The notes: generated by a model not told the origin, from the letters alone. A stretch of 25,595 bases of DNA from Lachnospiraceae bacterium (GCA_009774395.1 VSNQ01000062.1:1-25595), one strand, 5' to 3'. Shown: positions 1 through 7,458, counted from the first letter of the stretch. Numbers and translations are program-made.

Positions 1-332
1 GCATAATGGATCCAATTATCTTAACGGACATTGTTTCGTAAGCGTAATGCTCTGCGTCCCGGTATGGAATAAAAACATTTACAAAAGGCAATAGCACCTT
101 TTCAGCAATAAAATTTAATGGAAACAGCGGGCTGGATTTCCGGTACTCCCCGAAATCTGCCCGCCACCTTCAAATCTTTGTGCTGACTTCCGCCCCGTTG
201 CGGAAGGTGAATACCGCCCATGCCGTTGTCTATATAGAGCACCGCCGCCAAACAACGTTGAAAAATTCATATTGGTGTTATATCTGCTTGTATAGTCGTT
301 AAACTGTTAATTCTGACATACGTTTTTCTCCC
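1..332 (-). other. Left-edge region with an open minus-strand fragment
   Basis: No complete gene is visible here. A minus-strand frame is open from 169 to the left edge (56 codons) and reads like protein (for example FIAEKVLLPFVNVFIPYRD), but it has no good start or ribosome binding site and I do not recognise it. A second frame between about 170 and 240 also reads plausibly (LYIDNGMGGIHLPQRGG), so this may be a frameshifted gene remnant that continues to the left of the window. A six-codon frame, MSELTV, with an AGGGAG site follows the FlxA-like gene at 299-319 and is probably not meaningful. Confidence 0.25.
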
Positions 333-353
333 TTATAAGCAGATATCAATATG
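280..353. repeat. Inverted repeat across the 3' end of the FlxA-like gene
   Basis: ATATCTGCTT at 280-289 and AAGCAGATAT at 337-346 form a perfect 10-bp inverted repeat. The outer flanks CATATTG (268-274) and CAATATG (347-353) are also complementary, offset by a few bases. The right arm encodes the last residues and part of the stop codon of the FlxA-like gene. No T-run follows on the minus strand, so it is not a typical terminator. Confidence 0.5.
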
Positions 354-1178
354 CGTATAAACTGCTTCCTGTGCTGTTGCTGCTTTTGGAACAGCTGTTT
401 CAACTGGCTGCGCGTTTTCCGCCTGTGTGCGGTCATCCCGCTGTGCATTCTCCGCATTTCCAGTCTGTAATACAATATTTGATACACCATCTTGTGCTTT
501 CTCTCCGTTTGTACCACTTTCCCCTGCCTTTTCGGTTGTGCTTTCTGCCTGATCTGTTTTTTCTTCTTTTGCCTCAGACGTCTTATTGTCATTGTGCTCT
601 GACGTAGCAGCTTCTTCCACAGCCTTATTTGCCTCTGCCAGCGTACTCATTTGTGAGACTGTTACATTCTCCGCTTTCTGCTCCAGTTCGACAATTTTCT
701 CTTTCTTGGCTTCCACATCTCCTCCGCCCTGCTTGACCTCTGCTTTCAGGACATTCGCCTCGTCTTCCATCCTTGTTGCCACGCTGCCCTGTACTTTTGC
801 CTGCTTGATAGACGTATCCGCAGAAAGCATTGCTGTTATGCTTGTCTGTGACAGTCCTGTATTTTTTTCGCCTGCTGTTGTTTTCGTTCCGTCGAGCTTA
901 TCCTCCATCGAGGAAGCTTTCGCCTGCTGTTTTTCTTTTCGCTGTTCTATCTGATGCTGCCTTAACTGCGTATTCAGATCAGCAATCTGCTGCTGTATCT
1001 CCTGCCTTTTTTTCATTTTTTCCTCTAATGTCATATTTTCATTAGAAGATAGTTCCTGCATCTGCTTCTGTGCATTGGCAATCTGGTTCTGGATATTCCG
1101 GCTGTAAGAATCCGCTGCCTGATTCATTCCTATCTGCCCCATTTGTGTGTTCGCTCCATTAGTACCGTTAATTTTCAT
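333..1178 (-). CDS. FlxA-like family protein
   Basis: The product is a 281-residue, highly polar protein with no signal peptide or membrane segment. The first 85 residues match the FlxA-like pattern: a short Asn/Gly-rich start, then a glutamine/lysine-rich coiled coil in which EEKMKKRQEIQQQIADLNTQ is typical. The rest is low-complexity, rich in Ala, Glu, Lys and Thr, and probably disordered. E. coli FlxA is controlled by the flagellar sigma factor but its function is unknown, and the role here is also unknown. The start is supported by AAGGAGG 8 nt upstream. The gene lies just downstream of the LytTR two-component pair and has its own promoter, with a direct-repeat operator like that of the pair, so it is a likely target of that system. 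Confidence 0.75.
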   Translation of the reverse strand: MKINGTNGANTQMGQIGMNQAADSYSRNIQNQIANAQKQMQELSSNENMTLEEKMKKRQEIQQQIADLNTQLRQHQIEQRKEKQQAKASSMEDKLDGTKTTAGEKNTGLSQTSITAMLSADTSIKQAKVQGSVATRMEDEANVLKAEVKQGGGDVEAKKEKIVELEQKAENVTVSQMSTLAEANKAVEEAATSEHNDNKTSEAKEEKTDQAESTTEKAGESGTNGEKAQDGVSNIVLQTGNAENAQRDDRTQAENAQPVETAVPKAATAQEAVYTHIDICL

Positions 1179-1244
1179 TGTAGTGTCCTCCTTGAAAAAA
1201 TTTTGAAAGCCGTTTCACATATTAGAAAATCCTGCTTTCTATCA

Positions 1245-1312
1245 ATTTTATCGGGATATCATTTGTACGGATAAAGTGCTATGTTGTGAACCGCCCTCAT
1301 TCTGTTGTAAAC
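1245..1312 (-). promoter_or_regulatory. Candidate LytTR-regulated promoter of the FlxA-like gene
   Basis: Two direct repeats, GTTGTGAAC at 1283-1291 and GTTGTAAAC at 1304-1312 (plus-strand reading), are exactly 21 bp apart, the spacing of LytTR-family operators (9-bp repeats with a gap of about 12 bp). A -10-like TAAAAT (minus strand) lies at 1245-1250, 32 bp beyond the nearer repeat. The regulator's own promoter has the same arrangement. No good -35 is present, as expected for an activator-dependent promoter. The repeats are seen directly; their role is inferred. Confidence 0.6.
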
Positions 1313-1316
1313 CCCC

Positions 1317-2660
1317 TTACGCAACCTGAAGCATGATCCCTACCGTAACCTCATTCCCATTTTGTTCAAAGGACAGATCCCCCATATACTTTTTAGCCAT
1401 CCTGAGCATATTTTTCAAGCCGATTCCATGCCCGCCGCCTTTTTTCGTTGTATAGGGAAGTCCGTCTGCCGGATTAATAGAAATTTTACCTTCAAAGCTG
1501 TTGCTGATAATCAGCATAAAGATACTGTTCTTACGGAATGCCTGAATCCTGATATATGGTTTTTCCCCATTTACTGACTCCATGCAGTTATTCAGCGCAT
1601 TATACAAAATCACGCTGACATCAAAGGCATCCAGTTTTGTATTTTTCGGGTAACGGAAGTCGCTTTCAAATCGGATTCCACGCATCTTGGCTTCTTTTTT
1701 CTTTTCTAAAAGAATCATATCCGTAACTGGATTTCCTGTCCTAATCTCAGGCGCAAGCTCCTGCCATTCTATTTTCAGGCTCTCAAGATATGCCGAAGCT
1801 TCGACAGTGTTTTCCGTTCCCATCAGGCGTTCTATCATCTGAATATGGTTTCCCATGTCATGGCGCAAGGAACGGATATCCCCATACAGCTTTTCAATCC
1901 CCTCGATATGCGTTTTTATCGTATTTATCTGACTTTCCAAAAGTTCATGCCCGGACTGTTCCTCTTGTGACGTTTTCCAGTTCTGAAAGATAATGATTAT
2001 CACAAGGACTGCCATTACAGATATCAGATAGTATAAAAAACAAAGTACGTCATAAAATCCCGACGTTTCCGATTTAATCTGGTAAAAATGAAAGACTGCA
2101 TAACCGGCTACCCCTGACAGGGACGGTACGGTCAGCATCACAAGTTCCCTTCTTTCCATATATCCGCCCTTACTTTCATATGCCCTGTTGACTGCCCTGA
2201 CAGACAATAACAAGAACAGAAAACTAAACAGGATACACAGAACCCTTACTGCCACATACATCCCGTAATGCAGCCATACCCTCGCTGCCAGTTCCGGATT
2301 GAAAAGGACAATATCAAAAAAATGGTCTATAATCCCTGCCATAGAAGCGGACAACCAGCGCAGCGAAAAGAACGTAACGGACAAAAATATCTTTTGGTTA
2401 ATGTTTCTCCTGTCCTCTGCGCGCATCACGGCAAATGCCGCTAATGTACCTATGAAATATGCAAGGATATTATCTATCCGCAGCGGCATAATATATAAAA
2501 CCGTCATTACCACACTATACGCTGCACCTGCCTTAACTGCTTTGTTTCTACACGGCATATAAGGCGATATAAATATTCCAAGGCATAAGCCTGCAGCGAT
2601 AAGCTGCACAATAATTGATACATAAGACGTAACATTCCAACATAATTCTACCGGATTCAC
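1317..2660 (-). CDS. GHKL-type sensor histidine kinase (AgrC-like)
   Basis: This 447-residue kinase has about six hydrophobic segments in residues 10-225, then a short coiled coil and a cytoplasmic kinase core. The phosphoacceptor is His267 in SLRHDMGNH. The N box is LYNALNNCME around residues 353-362 and the G box is GHGIGLKNM around 410-418. This is the HATPase_c_5 type found in AgrC, ComD and other kinases that pair with LytTR regulators, many of which sense peptides. The start overlaps the regulator's stop by 4 nt, so the two are translationally coupled. No peptide precursor or AgrB-like gene is visible nearby, so the ligand is unknown. Confidence 0.88.
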   Translation of the reverse strand: MNPVELCWNVTSYVSIIVQLIAAGLCLGIFISPYMPCRNKAVKAGAAYSVVMTVLYIMPLRIDNILAYFIGTLAAFAVMRAEDRRNINQKIFLSVTFFSLRWLSASMAGIIDHFFDIVLFNPELAARVWLHYGMYVAVRVLCILFSFLFLLLSVRAVNRAYESKGGYMERRELVMLTVPSLSGVAGYAVFHFYQIKSETSGFYDVLCFLYYLISVMAVLVIIIIFQNWKTSQEEQSGHELLESQINTIKTHIEGIEKLYGDIRSLRHDMGNHIQMIERLMGTENTVEASAYLESLKIEWQELAPEIRTGNPVTDMILLEKKKEAKMRGIRFESDFRYPKNTKLDAFDVSVILYNALNNCMESVNGEKPYIRIQAFRKNSIFMLIISNSFEGKISINPADGLPYTTKKGGGHGIGLKNMLRMAKKYMGDLSFEQNGNEVTVGIMLQVA

Positions 2661-3430
2661 CGAATCTCCCTGCCTTTCCTCTGGTTATATTTCAGATATT
2701 GTTTCACAAATTTTGGATAATTCTGCTTTGCAACCAGCGCTGTCCCGTTTTCCATAACAACAGACACGGCATCGTATCTTAGCACATACTTGAAATGGAT
2801 CAGGTATGATCTGTGTGTCCTAAAAAAGTCCTCGCCCGTCTTTTTCTCCAAATCGGACAGTTTCCCGTAATATTCCGTATCGCCGTTTACCGTGTGAATC
2901 ATGACTTTACGGTTGAACACTTCCGCATAAACAATATCCTGAAACAATATTTTTGTATGGACGCCCCCAGCCTGTACCATCATATATTCCCCATCATCTC
3001 CATCGCAACCTCTCTTTCTGCATCCGATTTCTTGCAGCGCATTTCCAAAGACCTCATTGAATTTATCATCGGATAAAGGTTTAACCAGATAATGGAACGC
3101 CCCAACATCAAATGCTTGGAAGACATACTCCGGCGCTGCTGTAACAAATATAATGAGCGCATCCCTCTGCCGCCTGCGGAAAAGCCTTGCTGTTTCCATG
3201 CCATCCAGCTCCGGCATCTGTATGTCCAAAAATAAAATATCCGCTTTTGTACTGCCCTCTAACAGCCCTTTACCGGAAGAAAACCGCTCCGTTACCGCAG
3301 AAGGGAGCATTTTCTTTACTTTTTCCTCCAGCAGGTCAAGCATAAACGCCTCGTCATCACAGATTGCCACGCAGATAGCATCTCTTGCGTTTTGTGCGCT
3401 GACATCTATCCTGCCAATAAAGTCCTCCAT
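2657..3430 (-). CDS. LytTR-family response regulator
   Basis: This 257-residue protein has an N-terminal receiver domain (about 20-135) and a C-terminal LytTR DNA-binding domain (about 150-250). Receiver residues are visible: acidic pair Asp25-Asp26, phosphoacceptor Asp69 in LFLDIQMPELDG, Thr97 and Lys118. The LytTR part contains FFRTHRSYLIH, a typical core motif. An extra stretch of about 18 residues precedes the receiver. The gene is first in an operon with the histidine kinase. Its promoter carries LytTR-type direct repeats, so it probably regulates itself. AAGGAGATGTG upstream provides the ribosome binding site. Confidence 0.9.
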   Translation of the reverse strand: MEDFIGRIDVSAQNARDAICVAICDDEAFMLDLLEEKVKKMLPSAVTERFSSGKGLLEGSTKADILFLDIQMPELDGMETARLFRRRQRDALIIFVTAAPEYVFQAFDVGAFHYLVKPLSDDKFNEVFGNALQEIGCRKRGCDGDDGEYMMVQAGGVHTKILFQDIVYAEVFNRKVMIHTVNGDTEYYGKLSDLEKKTGEDFFRTHRSYLIHFKYVLRYDAVSVVMENGTALVAKQNYPKFVKQYLKYNQRKGREIR

Positions 3431-3476
3431 AGAATCACATCTCCTTTATGTAGATTTCCTGCTATCCATACCAGAT

Positions 3477-3524
3477 GGTTAAAACAATATTTCTTAATAT
3501 TATATCACAAAAGTTGTTTTAACC
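3477..3524. repeat. Inverted repeat flanking the -10 box of the LytTR operon
   Basis: GGTTAAAACAA (3477-3487) and TTGTTTTAACC (3514-3524) are a perfect 11-bp inverted repeat with a 26-bp spacer that contains the TATAAT box. It could be an operator for a second regulator. It could not act as a full hairpin in the mRNA, because the upstream arm lies before the predicted transcription start. Confidence 0.5.
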
Positions 3525-3569
3525 GGATATGGTAAGTTGTAAACAGACCTTGTTTTGTTGTAAAAATAT
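3499..3569 (-). promoter_or_regulatory. Promoter and LytTR-type operator of the two-component operon
   Basis: The minus strand carries TATAAT at 3499-3504, preceded by TGTGA (an extended -10). The plus-strand reading shows GTTGTAAAC at 3536-3544 and GTTGTAAAA at 3557-3565, 21 bp apart. The nearer repeat is 31 bp from the -10, nearly the same as at the FlxA-like promoter. The -35 region is poor, which fits activation by the regulator. Confidence 0.6.
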
Positions 3570-3636
3570 TTCTAAATACCTTGCAAAGACACATATATTG
3601 ATGTCGGAAAGTTAAAAAAATCTACAGTTCCCGTCA

Positions 3637-3909
3637 TCAGCCGCATGACTTATAATGCTTTACGCCAAACAGCTCCGCAAATGTAAAGGACATTTGAACA
3701 ACAGAAAAACACAGCAAAACATCCCCATAGGTGCAGCCTTTTATCTGTGTAAAACTGGAGAATAAGAATGGAATTGCAATCAATTCACAAAATGCTATTA
3801 TAAACCGTGCAATAACCATCAAAAAAAAAGACAATTTATATTCCATTACACTTTGTATACAGATAGAGGCATACTTGAAATACAATTTTAAATTTTCTCT
3901 GATTTTCAT
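3637..3909 (-). pseudogene. Truncated ABC-2-type permease, second subunit
   Basis: The 90 codons match the N-terminus of the second permease of ABC-2 exporters of the type with two paired permeases of about 260 residues. Two hydrophobic segments are present, and LLCFSVVQMSFTFAELFG is a characteristic stretch. After AELFG the sequence jumps to an unrelated tail and stops, and no C-terminal part is found before the next operon. About two thirds of the gene is therefore missing. It follows the first permease remnant closely, as in intact operons of this kind. Confidence 0.65.
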
Positions 3910-3927
3910 GATGTCAGCCTCCCTGTA

Positions 3928-4330
3928 TTATATTTTTTCCTCCCGTTTCCATAGGACAATTCCCAAAAACATTAGTGTTACCAGCCAAAAAATTTGTTTT
4001 AAGATACACGTGATTATTTTAAGGTAACACCATTTACCGGCAAGGATATTCTATAGGCTTTAGGCATTAAAAATGCACATAATAATACAGGAATACATCT
4101 CATAATTGCTTCCGCTATTCTTGCTCCAATCGTTCTTGAAAACCACATGGAATAGATTGACACAGGACGGCATAGTTCATATGTTATATCTCCATTTGTT
4201 ATCATTGCAAAAAGATCATTATCTGCCGCCCATGTATTACAAAGAGCTAACAGTGCTTCTTTCAGCCAGATGTAAGTCACGATAGAAGAATAATTCATCG
4301 GCATATTTCCTCTGTACGGGTCTACGCATA
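3928..4330 (-). pseudogene. Decayed ABC-2-type permease, first subunit
   Basis: A frame from about 4330 to 4014 encodes the middle of an ABC-2 permease (SSIVTYIWLKEALLAL, then ITNGDITYELCRPVSIYSMW), corresponding to roughly residues 50-145 of a 260-residue protein. The frame stops at 4014. A shifted frame then gives a typical permease C-terminus (QIFWLVTLMFLGIVLW) ending at 3928. The first 50 residues are missing, roughly 90 internal residues are deleted, and there is a frameshift. No ATPase gene is present upstream. The gene was probably part of a small-molecule or antimicrobial-peptide exporter operon that has been lost. Confidence 0.6.
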
Positions 4331-4334
4331 ATAA

Positions 4335-4370
4335 ACCGAGAAACTTTACCTAATCTCTCGGTCTTTTTTA
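4335..4370 (+). terminator. Candidate plus-strand intrinsic terminator
   Basis: ACCGAGA (4335-4341) pairs with TCTCGGT (4356-4362) and is followed by CTTTTTTATT. No plus-strand gene lies upstream, so it may be left over from a lost gene or mark the rearrangement junction at the start of the permease remnant. Confidence 0.4.
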
Positions 4371-4466
4371 TTCTATCAAATAGACGTCTTTGATACAATA
4401 TAACTTTGCCTCTGATGGGTGTAAACAGAAAGTCTGTTATATACCAGAATGCTTTTTTTATTATCC

Positions 4467-4680
4467 TCAATTCTCCTTTTTCTTCCCGCGTTTACAGACT
4501 GTTTCTTTGTATTCCCCATACTCTGCAAGATTTATCTTATATCCATTATAATTGATATTTCTCACATAATCTCTCCATTCTTTCTCATTTCCAAGCTTCC
4601 TTACCGATAACTATGCTGATGCGCTCTGTTGTCTTTTTACATAATGAACCATATACTAAGATTATTTCATAGCATAGCAG
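4467..4680 (-). pseudogene. Unidentified frameshifted gene remnant
   Basis: Two adjacent minus-strand frames read like protein and join with one frameshift near 4590. The first, about 4590-4680, contains KKTTERISIVIGKEAWK. The second, 4467-4610, contains EWRDYVRNINYNGYKINLAE and ends in a Lys-rich tail. No start codon with a ribosome binding site is visible and I do not recognise the family. The rest of the stretch between the permease remnant and the DHH gene (4371-4466 and 4681-4728) shows nothing that I can name. Confidence 0.25.
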
Positions 4681-4728
4681 ACATTTCTTGGGTTTTTATT
4701 TGAGAATTGTTAATTGTAGCAATTTTTC

Positions 4729-4764
4729 TTGAAAAATAGGACTTTGCAGTGTAGTACAAAGTCC
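4729..4764 (-). terminator. Minus-strand intrinsic terminator-like hairpin
   Basis: GGACTTTG (4739-4746) and CAAAGTCC (4757-4764) form a perfect 8-bp stem with a 10-nt loop. On the minus strand the stem is followed by TATTTTTC. It could stop transcription that runs leftward from the DHH gene region, or insulate the decayed genes. Confidence 0.5.
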
Positions 4765-4807
4765 AGGCTGAACTGTTACCATATTTTCCACAATTTTTCT
4801 GAAATAG

Positions 4808-4836
4808 TTGATAAATTCGTCATCTTCTACTATAAT
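4808..4836 (+). promoter_or_regulatory. Sigma-A promoter of the DHH phosphoesterase gene
   Basis: TTGATA (4808-4813), a 17-bp spacer and TATAAT (4831-4836) make a near-consensus housekeeping promoter on the plus strand. The predicted start is near 4843. Confidence 0.7.
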
Positions 4837-4842
4837 ATAGAG

Positions 4843-5051
4843 TAAGTAATACATAAATTATCATAAGAACAATATCCACAAAGGATAACCAGCGAACTGA
4901 TTTATCGGCACAGCTGTTGCGTGGACAAGTAAAAAACTCCACCGCAAGAATTGCTGTATCGTGAAATGTATGTTTGCTATATGGGTTTGTGTCTGCGCTG
5001 CATCCACAAACTCCACAACGGGCAAAAAGCAGCGCGGAAATGAGGTAAAAC
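4843..5051 (+). other. Long 5' leader of the DHH gene
   Basis: About 209 nt separate the predicted transcription start from the start codon. The leader contains possible small hairpins (GTGG and CCAC arms around 4920-4942; a TTGTG/CACAA pair around 4988-5009). A 25-codon frame from 4968 ends within the ribosome binding site of the DHH gene. I cannot assign it to a known riboswitch or leader family. Confidence 0.3.
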
Positions 5052-5972
5052 ATGAGATTAATAACACGTTCTGATTTTGATGGTCTTGCATGCGGTGCAC
5101 TGTTAAAGGAAGCTGGCATTATTGATCATTGGAAATTTGCGCATCCAAAGGATTTACAAGACGGCTTAGTAGAAGTAACCGAAGATGACTGCCTTGCTAA
5201 CGTTCCCTATGTCGAAGGCTGCGGACTATGGTTTGACCACCATTCCAGCGAGCACGAACGACTCCAACTTGAGGGAAAATATAAAGGCGAAAGTCGTATT
5301 ACCCCCTCCTGTGCCCGCATTATCTATGAGTATTACGGCGGAAAAGAGCGGTTCCCACAATTCGATGATATGATGGAAGCGGTAGATAAAGTAGATTCCG
5401 GAAACCTGACCATTGATGAAATTCAAAATCCAACTGGCTGGATATTAGTCGGTTTCTTAATGGATCCAAGAACAGGGCTTGGCAGATGGCGCAATTTCAC
5501 AATTTCCAATTATCAGTTAATGGAAAAGCTCATTGACGCCTGCCGCACGATGACAACGGAGCAGATTCTTTCTTTGCCCGATGTAAAGGAACGCATTGAA
5601 ATCTATTTTGAGCAGAATGAAAAGTTTATGGAAATGGTTCGACAGTATACGCGCATTGATGGAAATCTGATTATTTCTGATTTAAGAGGTGTTAATCCGA
5701 TTTATTCTGGTAATCGGTTCCTAATTTACAGCATGTATCCGGAGCAAAATATCTCTGCGTGGATTGTCAGCGGACGCGGCGGTGCGGGATGCAGCGCCGC
5801 GTGCGGCTATAGTATTTTAAACAAAACCTCCAATGTAGATGTTGGAAGCCTAATGCTAAAATACGGCGGCGGCGGACATAGAAAAGTTGGTACCTGTCAG
5901 TTTACTGATGAAAATATGGACGCCGAGCTTCCAAAAATGCTGGCAGAATTAAGTGCTATGGCAAATCAATAA
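5052..5972 (+). CDS. DHH-family phosphoesterase (exopolyphosphatase-like)
   Basis: This 306-residue protein belongs to the DHH/DHHA1 superfamily of Mn-dependent phosphoesterases, which includes exopolyphosphatases, nanoRNases and cyclic-di-AMP phosphodiesterases. Metal-binding motifs are complete: DFDG at residues 8-11, the DHH triad at 62-64, and Asp112/Asp115 in AVDKVDSG. The C-terminal DHHA1 substrate-binding motif is GGGGH at 272-276. No membrane, PAS or GGDEF domain is attached, so it is not a GdpP-type enzyme. The exact substrate cannot be read from sequence. It is a single-gene unit with its own promoter, and it converges on the epimerase/YjbR operon. GAGGT 6 nt upstream serves as the ribosome binding site. 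Confidence 0.85.
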   Translation: MRLITRSDFDGLACGALLKEAGIIDHWKFAHPKDLQDGLVEVTEDDCLANVPYVEGCGLWFDHHSSEHERLQLEGKYKGESRITPSCARIIYEYYGGKERFPQFDDMMEAVDKVDSGNLTIDEIQNPTGWILVGFLMDPRTGLGRWRNFTISNYQLMEKLIDACRTMTTEQILSLPDVKERIEIYFEQNEKFMEMVRQYTRIDGNLIISDLRGVNPIYSGNRFLIYSMYPEQNISAWIVSGRGGAGCSAACGYSILNKTSNVDVGSLMLKYGGGGHRKVGTCQFTDENMDAELPKMLAELSAMANQ

Positions 5973-6009
5973 ATAGTATTGACAACATACTTCCTTTGGA
6001 TGCCCGTGT

Positions 6010-6049
6010 GCGCACGAGTAGGGAAGAATTATCTTCTCTATTCGTGCGC
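6010..6049. repeat. 18-bp-stem hairpin downstream of the DHH gene
   Basis: Arms at 6010-6027 (GCGCACGAGTAGGGAAGA) and 6032-6049 (TCTTCTCTATTCGTGCGC) pair fully in RNA, with two G-U pairs and a 4-nt loop. There is no T-run. It may be a small palindromic repeat or an mRNA 3' stabiliser placed before the terminator. Confidence 0.65.
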
Positions 6050-6098
6050 CGCTGATGCGCCATGTAATGACAGATTTCCTCTGCATCGGCGTGTGCAT

Positions 6099-6139
6099 AA
6101 AAAGGGCTGGCGGAATCCACCCTTTCCGACAGCCCTTTT
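6099..6139. terminator. Bidirectional terminator between convergent units
   Basis: AAAAAGGGCTG and CAGCCCTTTT arms, extended by CGGAA/TTCCG around an 8-nt loop, form a long stem with A-run and T-run flanks on both strands. It ends the DHH gene (plus strand) and the YjbR operon (minus strand). Confidence 0.8.
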
Positions 6140-6144
6140 ACATA

Positions 6145-6510
6145 TTATTTTTTCTTCTTTCGATTCTTTGGCGCTGTTAAATCATAGCTTTCACATATCA
6201 TGCGCTTAATTTCTTCCTCCGGCACCGTGCCATCCAATATAATGGAATTCCAATGCTCCTTATTCAAATGATATGCCGGCAAAATCGACGGATATGTCTG
6301 CCTCCAGAAATCACGCCACTCTGGTGAACACTTTACATTAATCCAGACAGCGTCCTCCCTGTCAAAAATCCATGCAAATACTTTTTGATTCTTTTGGTGG
6401 CGCATAACACACCAGTTTACATCATGAAACGGATAATCTTCATAAACATTTTCCAATGTTAGGCAAAAAGAAATTGCCTCGCTCCTTTGCAGCATTTTTC
6501 CTTGTTCCAT
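6145..6510 (-). CDS. MmcQ/YjbR-family protein
   Basis: The product is 121 residues, the usual length of the YjbR/MmcQ family, a small alpha/beta fold with a CyaY-like shape. Typical features are the N-terminal EAISFCLTLENVYEDYPF, the middle AWIFDREDAVWINVKCSPE, and HLNKEHWNSIILDGTVPEEE near the end. The family is often described as DNA-binding, but no molecular role is established. A basic tail, PKNRKKKK, ends the protein. The start lies 3 nt after the epimerase stop and its ribosome binding site is inside the epimerase gene, so the two are co-translated. It is the last gene before the terminator at 6099-6139. Confidence 0.85.
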   Translation of the reverse strand: MEQGKMLQRSEAISFCLTLENVYEDYPFHDVNWCVMRHQKNQKVFAWIFDREDAVWINVKCSPEWRDFWRQTYPSILPAYHLNKEHWNSIILDGTVPEEEIKRMICESYDLTAPKNRKKKK

Positions 6511-6513
6511 ATC

Positions 6514-7410
6514 CTATTTCCCTGCAAAAATCCGATAGCTGCACTCCCATGTTTTTCCAGCTTCTGCTTGGTTGGTATAGGGACGCTGCTGTAATGTTCC
6601 TTGATATCCTTTAGGATCACAGATACCCCACCACGGTTCAATACACACATAACCCGCATTGCTGTCAGGCATTGACCAAATTCCCCATACAGGACAGTCC
6701 GCTTCCAATCGGATATATTCTCTGCCATTCTCATCTAAAAGCCCAACCGCCCTTACGTGCTGCTGCGCAAGACACAGCGCATCCTGATCAAATATACCAT
6801 CTGTAATTGGGAATACACCATTATCTAACTTAATCTCTATATTCTTTCCCGTTAAGAGTCCGTCAGGCACACCGATTTCTGTCGATAAAACATTCACCTT
6901 TCCCTCTGCACCATAAAGTTTTACTGCATATTCAGTCCGCTTCTTTGCAGTCCCTGTTTTAACAGGGCAGGCAAATGCCGGATGCCCGCCAAATGAAAAA
7001 TACATCGTTTTCTCATCCTGATTGATAACCCGCAAACTCTCGATAATTCCATTCTCTGTAAGTTGATACTCCACTTCAAGCGCAAACGTAAATGGATACT
7101 TTTGCAGCGTATTTTCGTTACTCTTAATTGTAAAAACGACCTGATCTGCCTCCTGCTTCAACACGGTGAAATCCATATCTCGAGCAAAACCATGCTTATC
7201 CATAACAAACTCTGTATCGTTATATTGATATTTCCCACCCTCTAGCTTACCAATAAAAGGAAATAAAATCGGCGAGGTTTTTCCCCAAAAAGCCGGATCA
7301 GCTTCCCACATATATTCCATATTCCCTTCTTTTCTCACCAGTGATTTCAGCTCTGCACCAAAACTTTCAATTTCTGCCGTAAATACAGCATTTTCCAATA
7401 AAATTCGCAT
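6514..7410 (-). CDS. Aldose 1-epimerase family protein (LacX-like)
   Basis: The 298-residue product matches the LacX branch of the galactose mutarotase / aldose 1-epimerase superfamily, an all-beta sandwich that interconverts sugar anomers or binds sugar phosphates. Visible landmarks are SPILFPFIGKLEGGKY, the DKHGFARDMDF loop with the family's histidine, FSFGGHPAFACP with the second histidine, and CIEPWWGICD near the C-terminus. The start at 7410 (MRILLENAV) is chosen because AAGGCGG lies 8 nt upstream; an upstream start at 7446 is less likely. It sits 48 bp after the chemoreceptor gene and is coupled to the YjbR gene. The physiological sugar is not evident. Confidence 0.85.
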   Translation of the reverse strand: MRILLENAVFTAEIESFGAELKSLVRKEGNMEYMWEADPAFWGKTSPILFPFIGKLEGGKYQYNDTEFVMDKHGFARDMDFTVLKQEADQVVFTIKSNENTLQKYPFTFALEVEYQLTENGIIESLRVINQDEKTMYFSFGGHPAFACPVKTGTAKKRTEYAVKLYGAEGKVNVLSTEIGVPDGLLTGKNIEIKLDNGVFPITDGIFDQDALCLAQQHVRAVGLLDENGREYIRLEADCPVWGIWSMPDSNAGYVCIEPWWGICDPKGYQGTLQQRPYTNQAEAGKTWECSYRIFAGK

Positions 7411-7458
7411 ATTTTTACCGCCTTCCCTGCCGCTGCTTAAATCCATCTCCGTTTTGCT

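Noticed and set aside
586..954. Plus-strand frame of 122 codons opposite the FlxA-like gene
   Set aside because: It is the antisense of a strongly biased coding sequence and has no ribosome binding site or recognisable protein features.
4237..4470. Minus-strand TTG frame of 77 codons overlapping the permease remnant
   Set aside because: The permease fragment in another frame matches a known family, and this frame has no good start or recognisable motif; the first part might still be a remnant.
4820..5119. Minus-strand frame with two hydrophobic segments and a cysteine cluster
   Set aside because: It overlaps the DHH gene start and its near-consensus promoter, and neither ATG has a ribosome binding site. 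The terminator-like hairpin at 4729-4764 is the only support.
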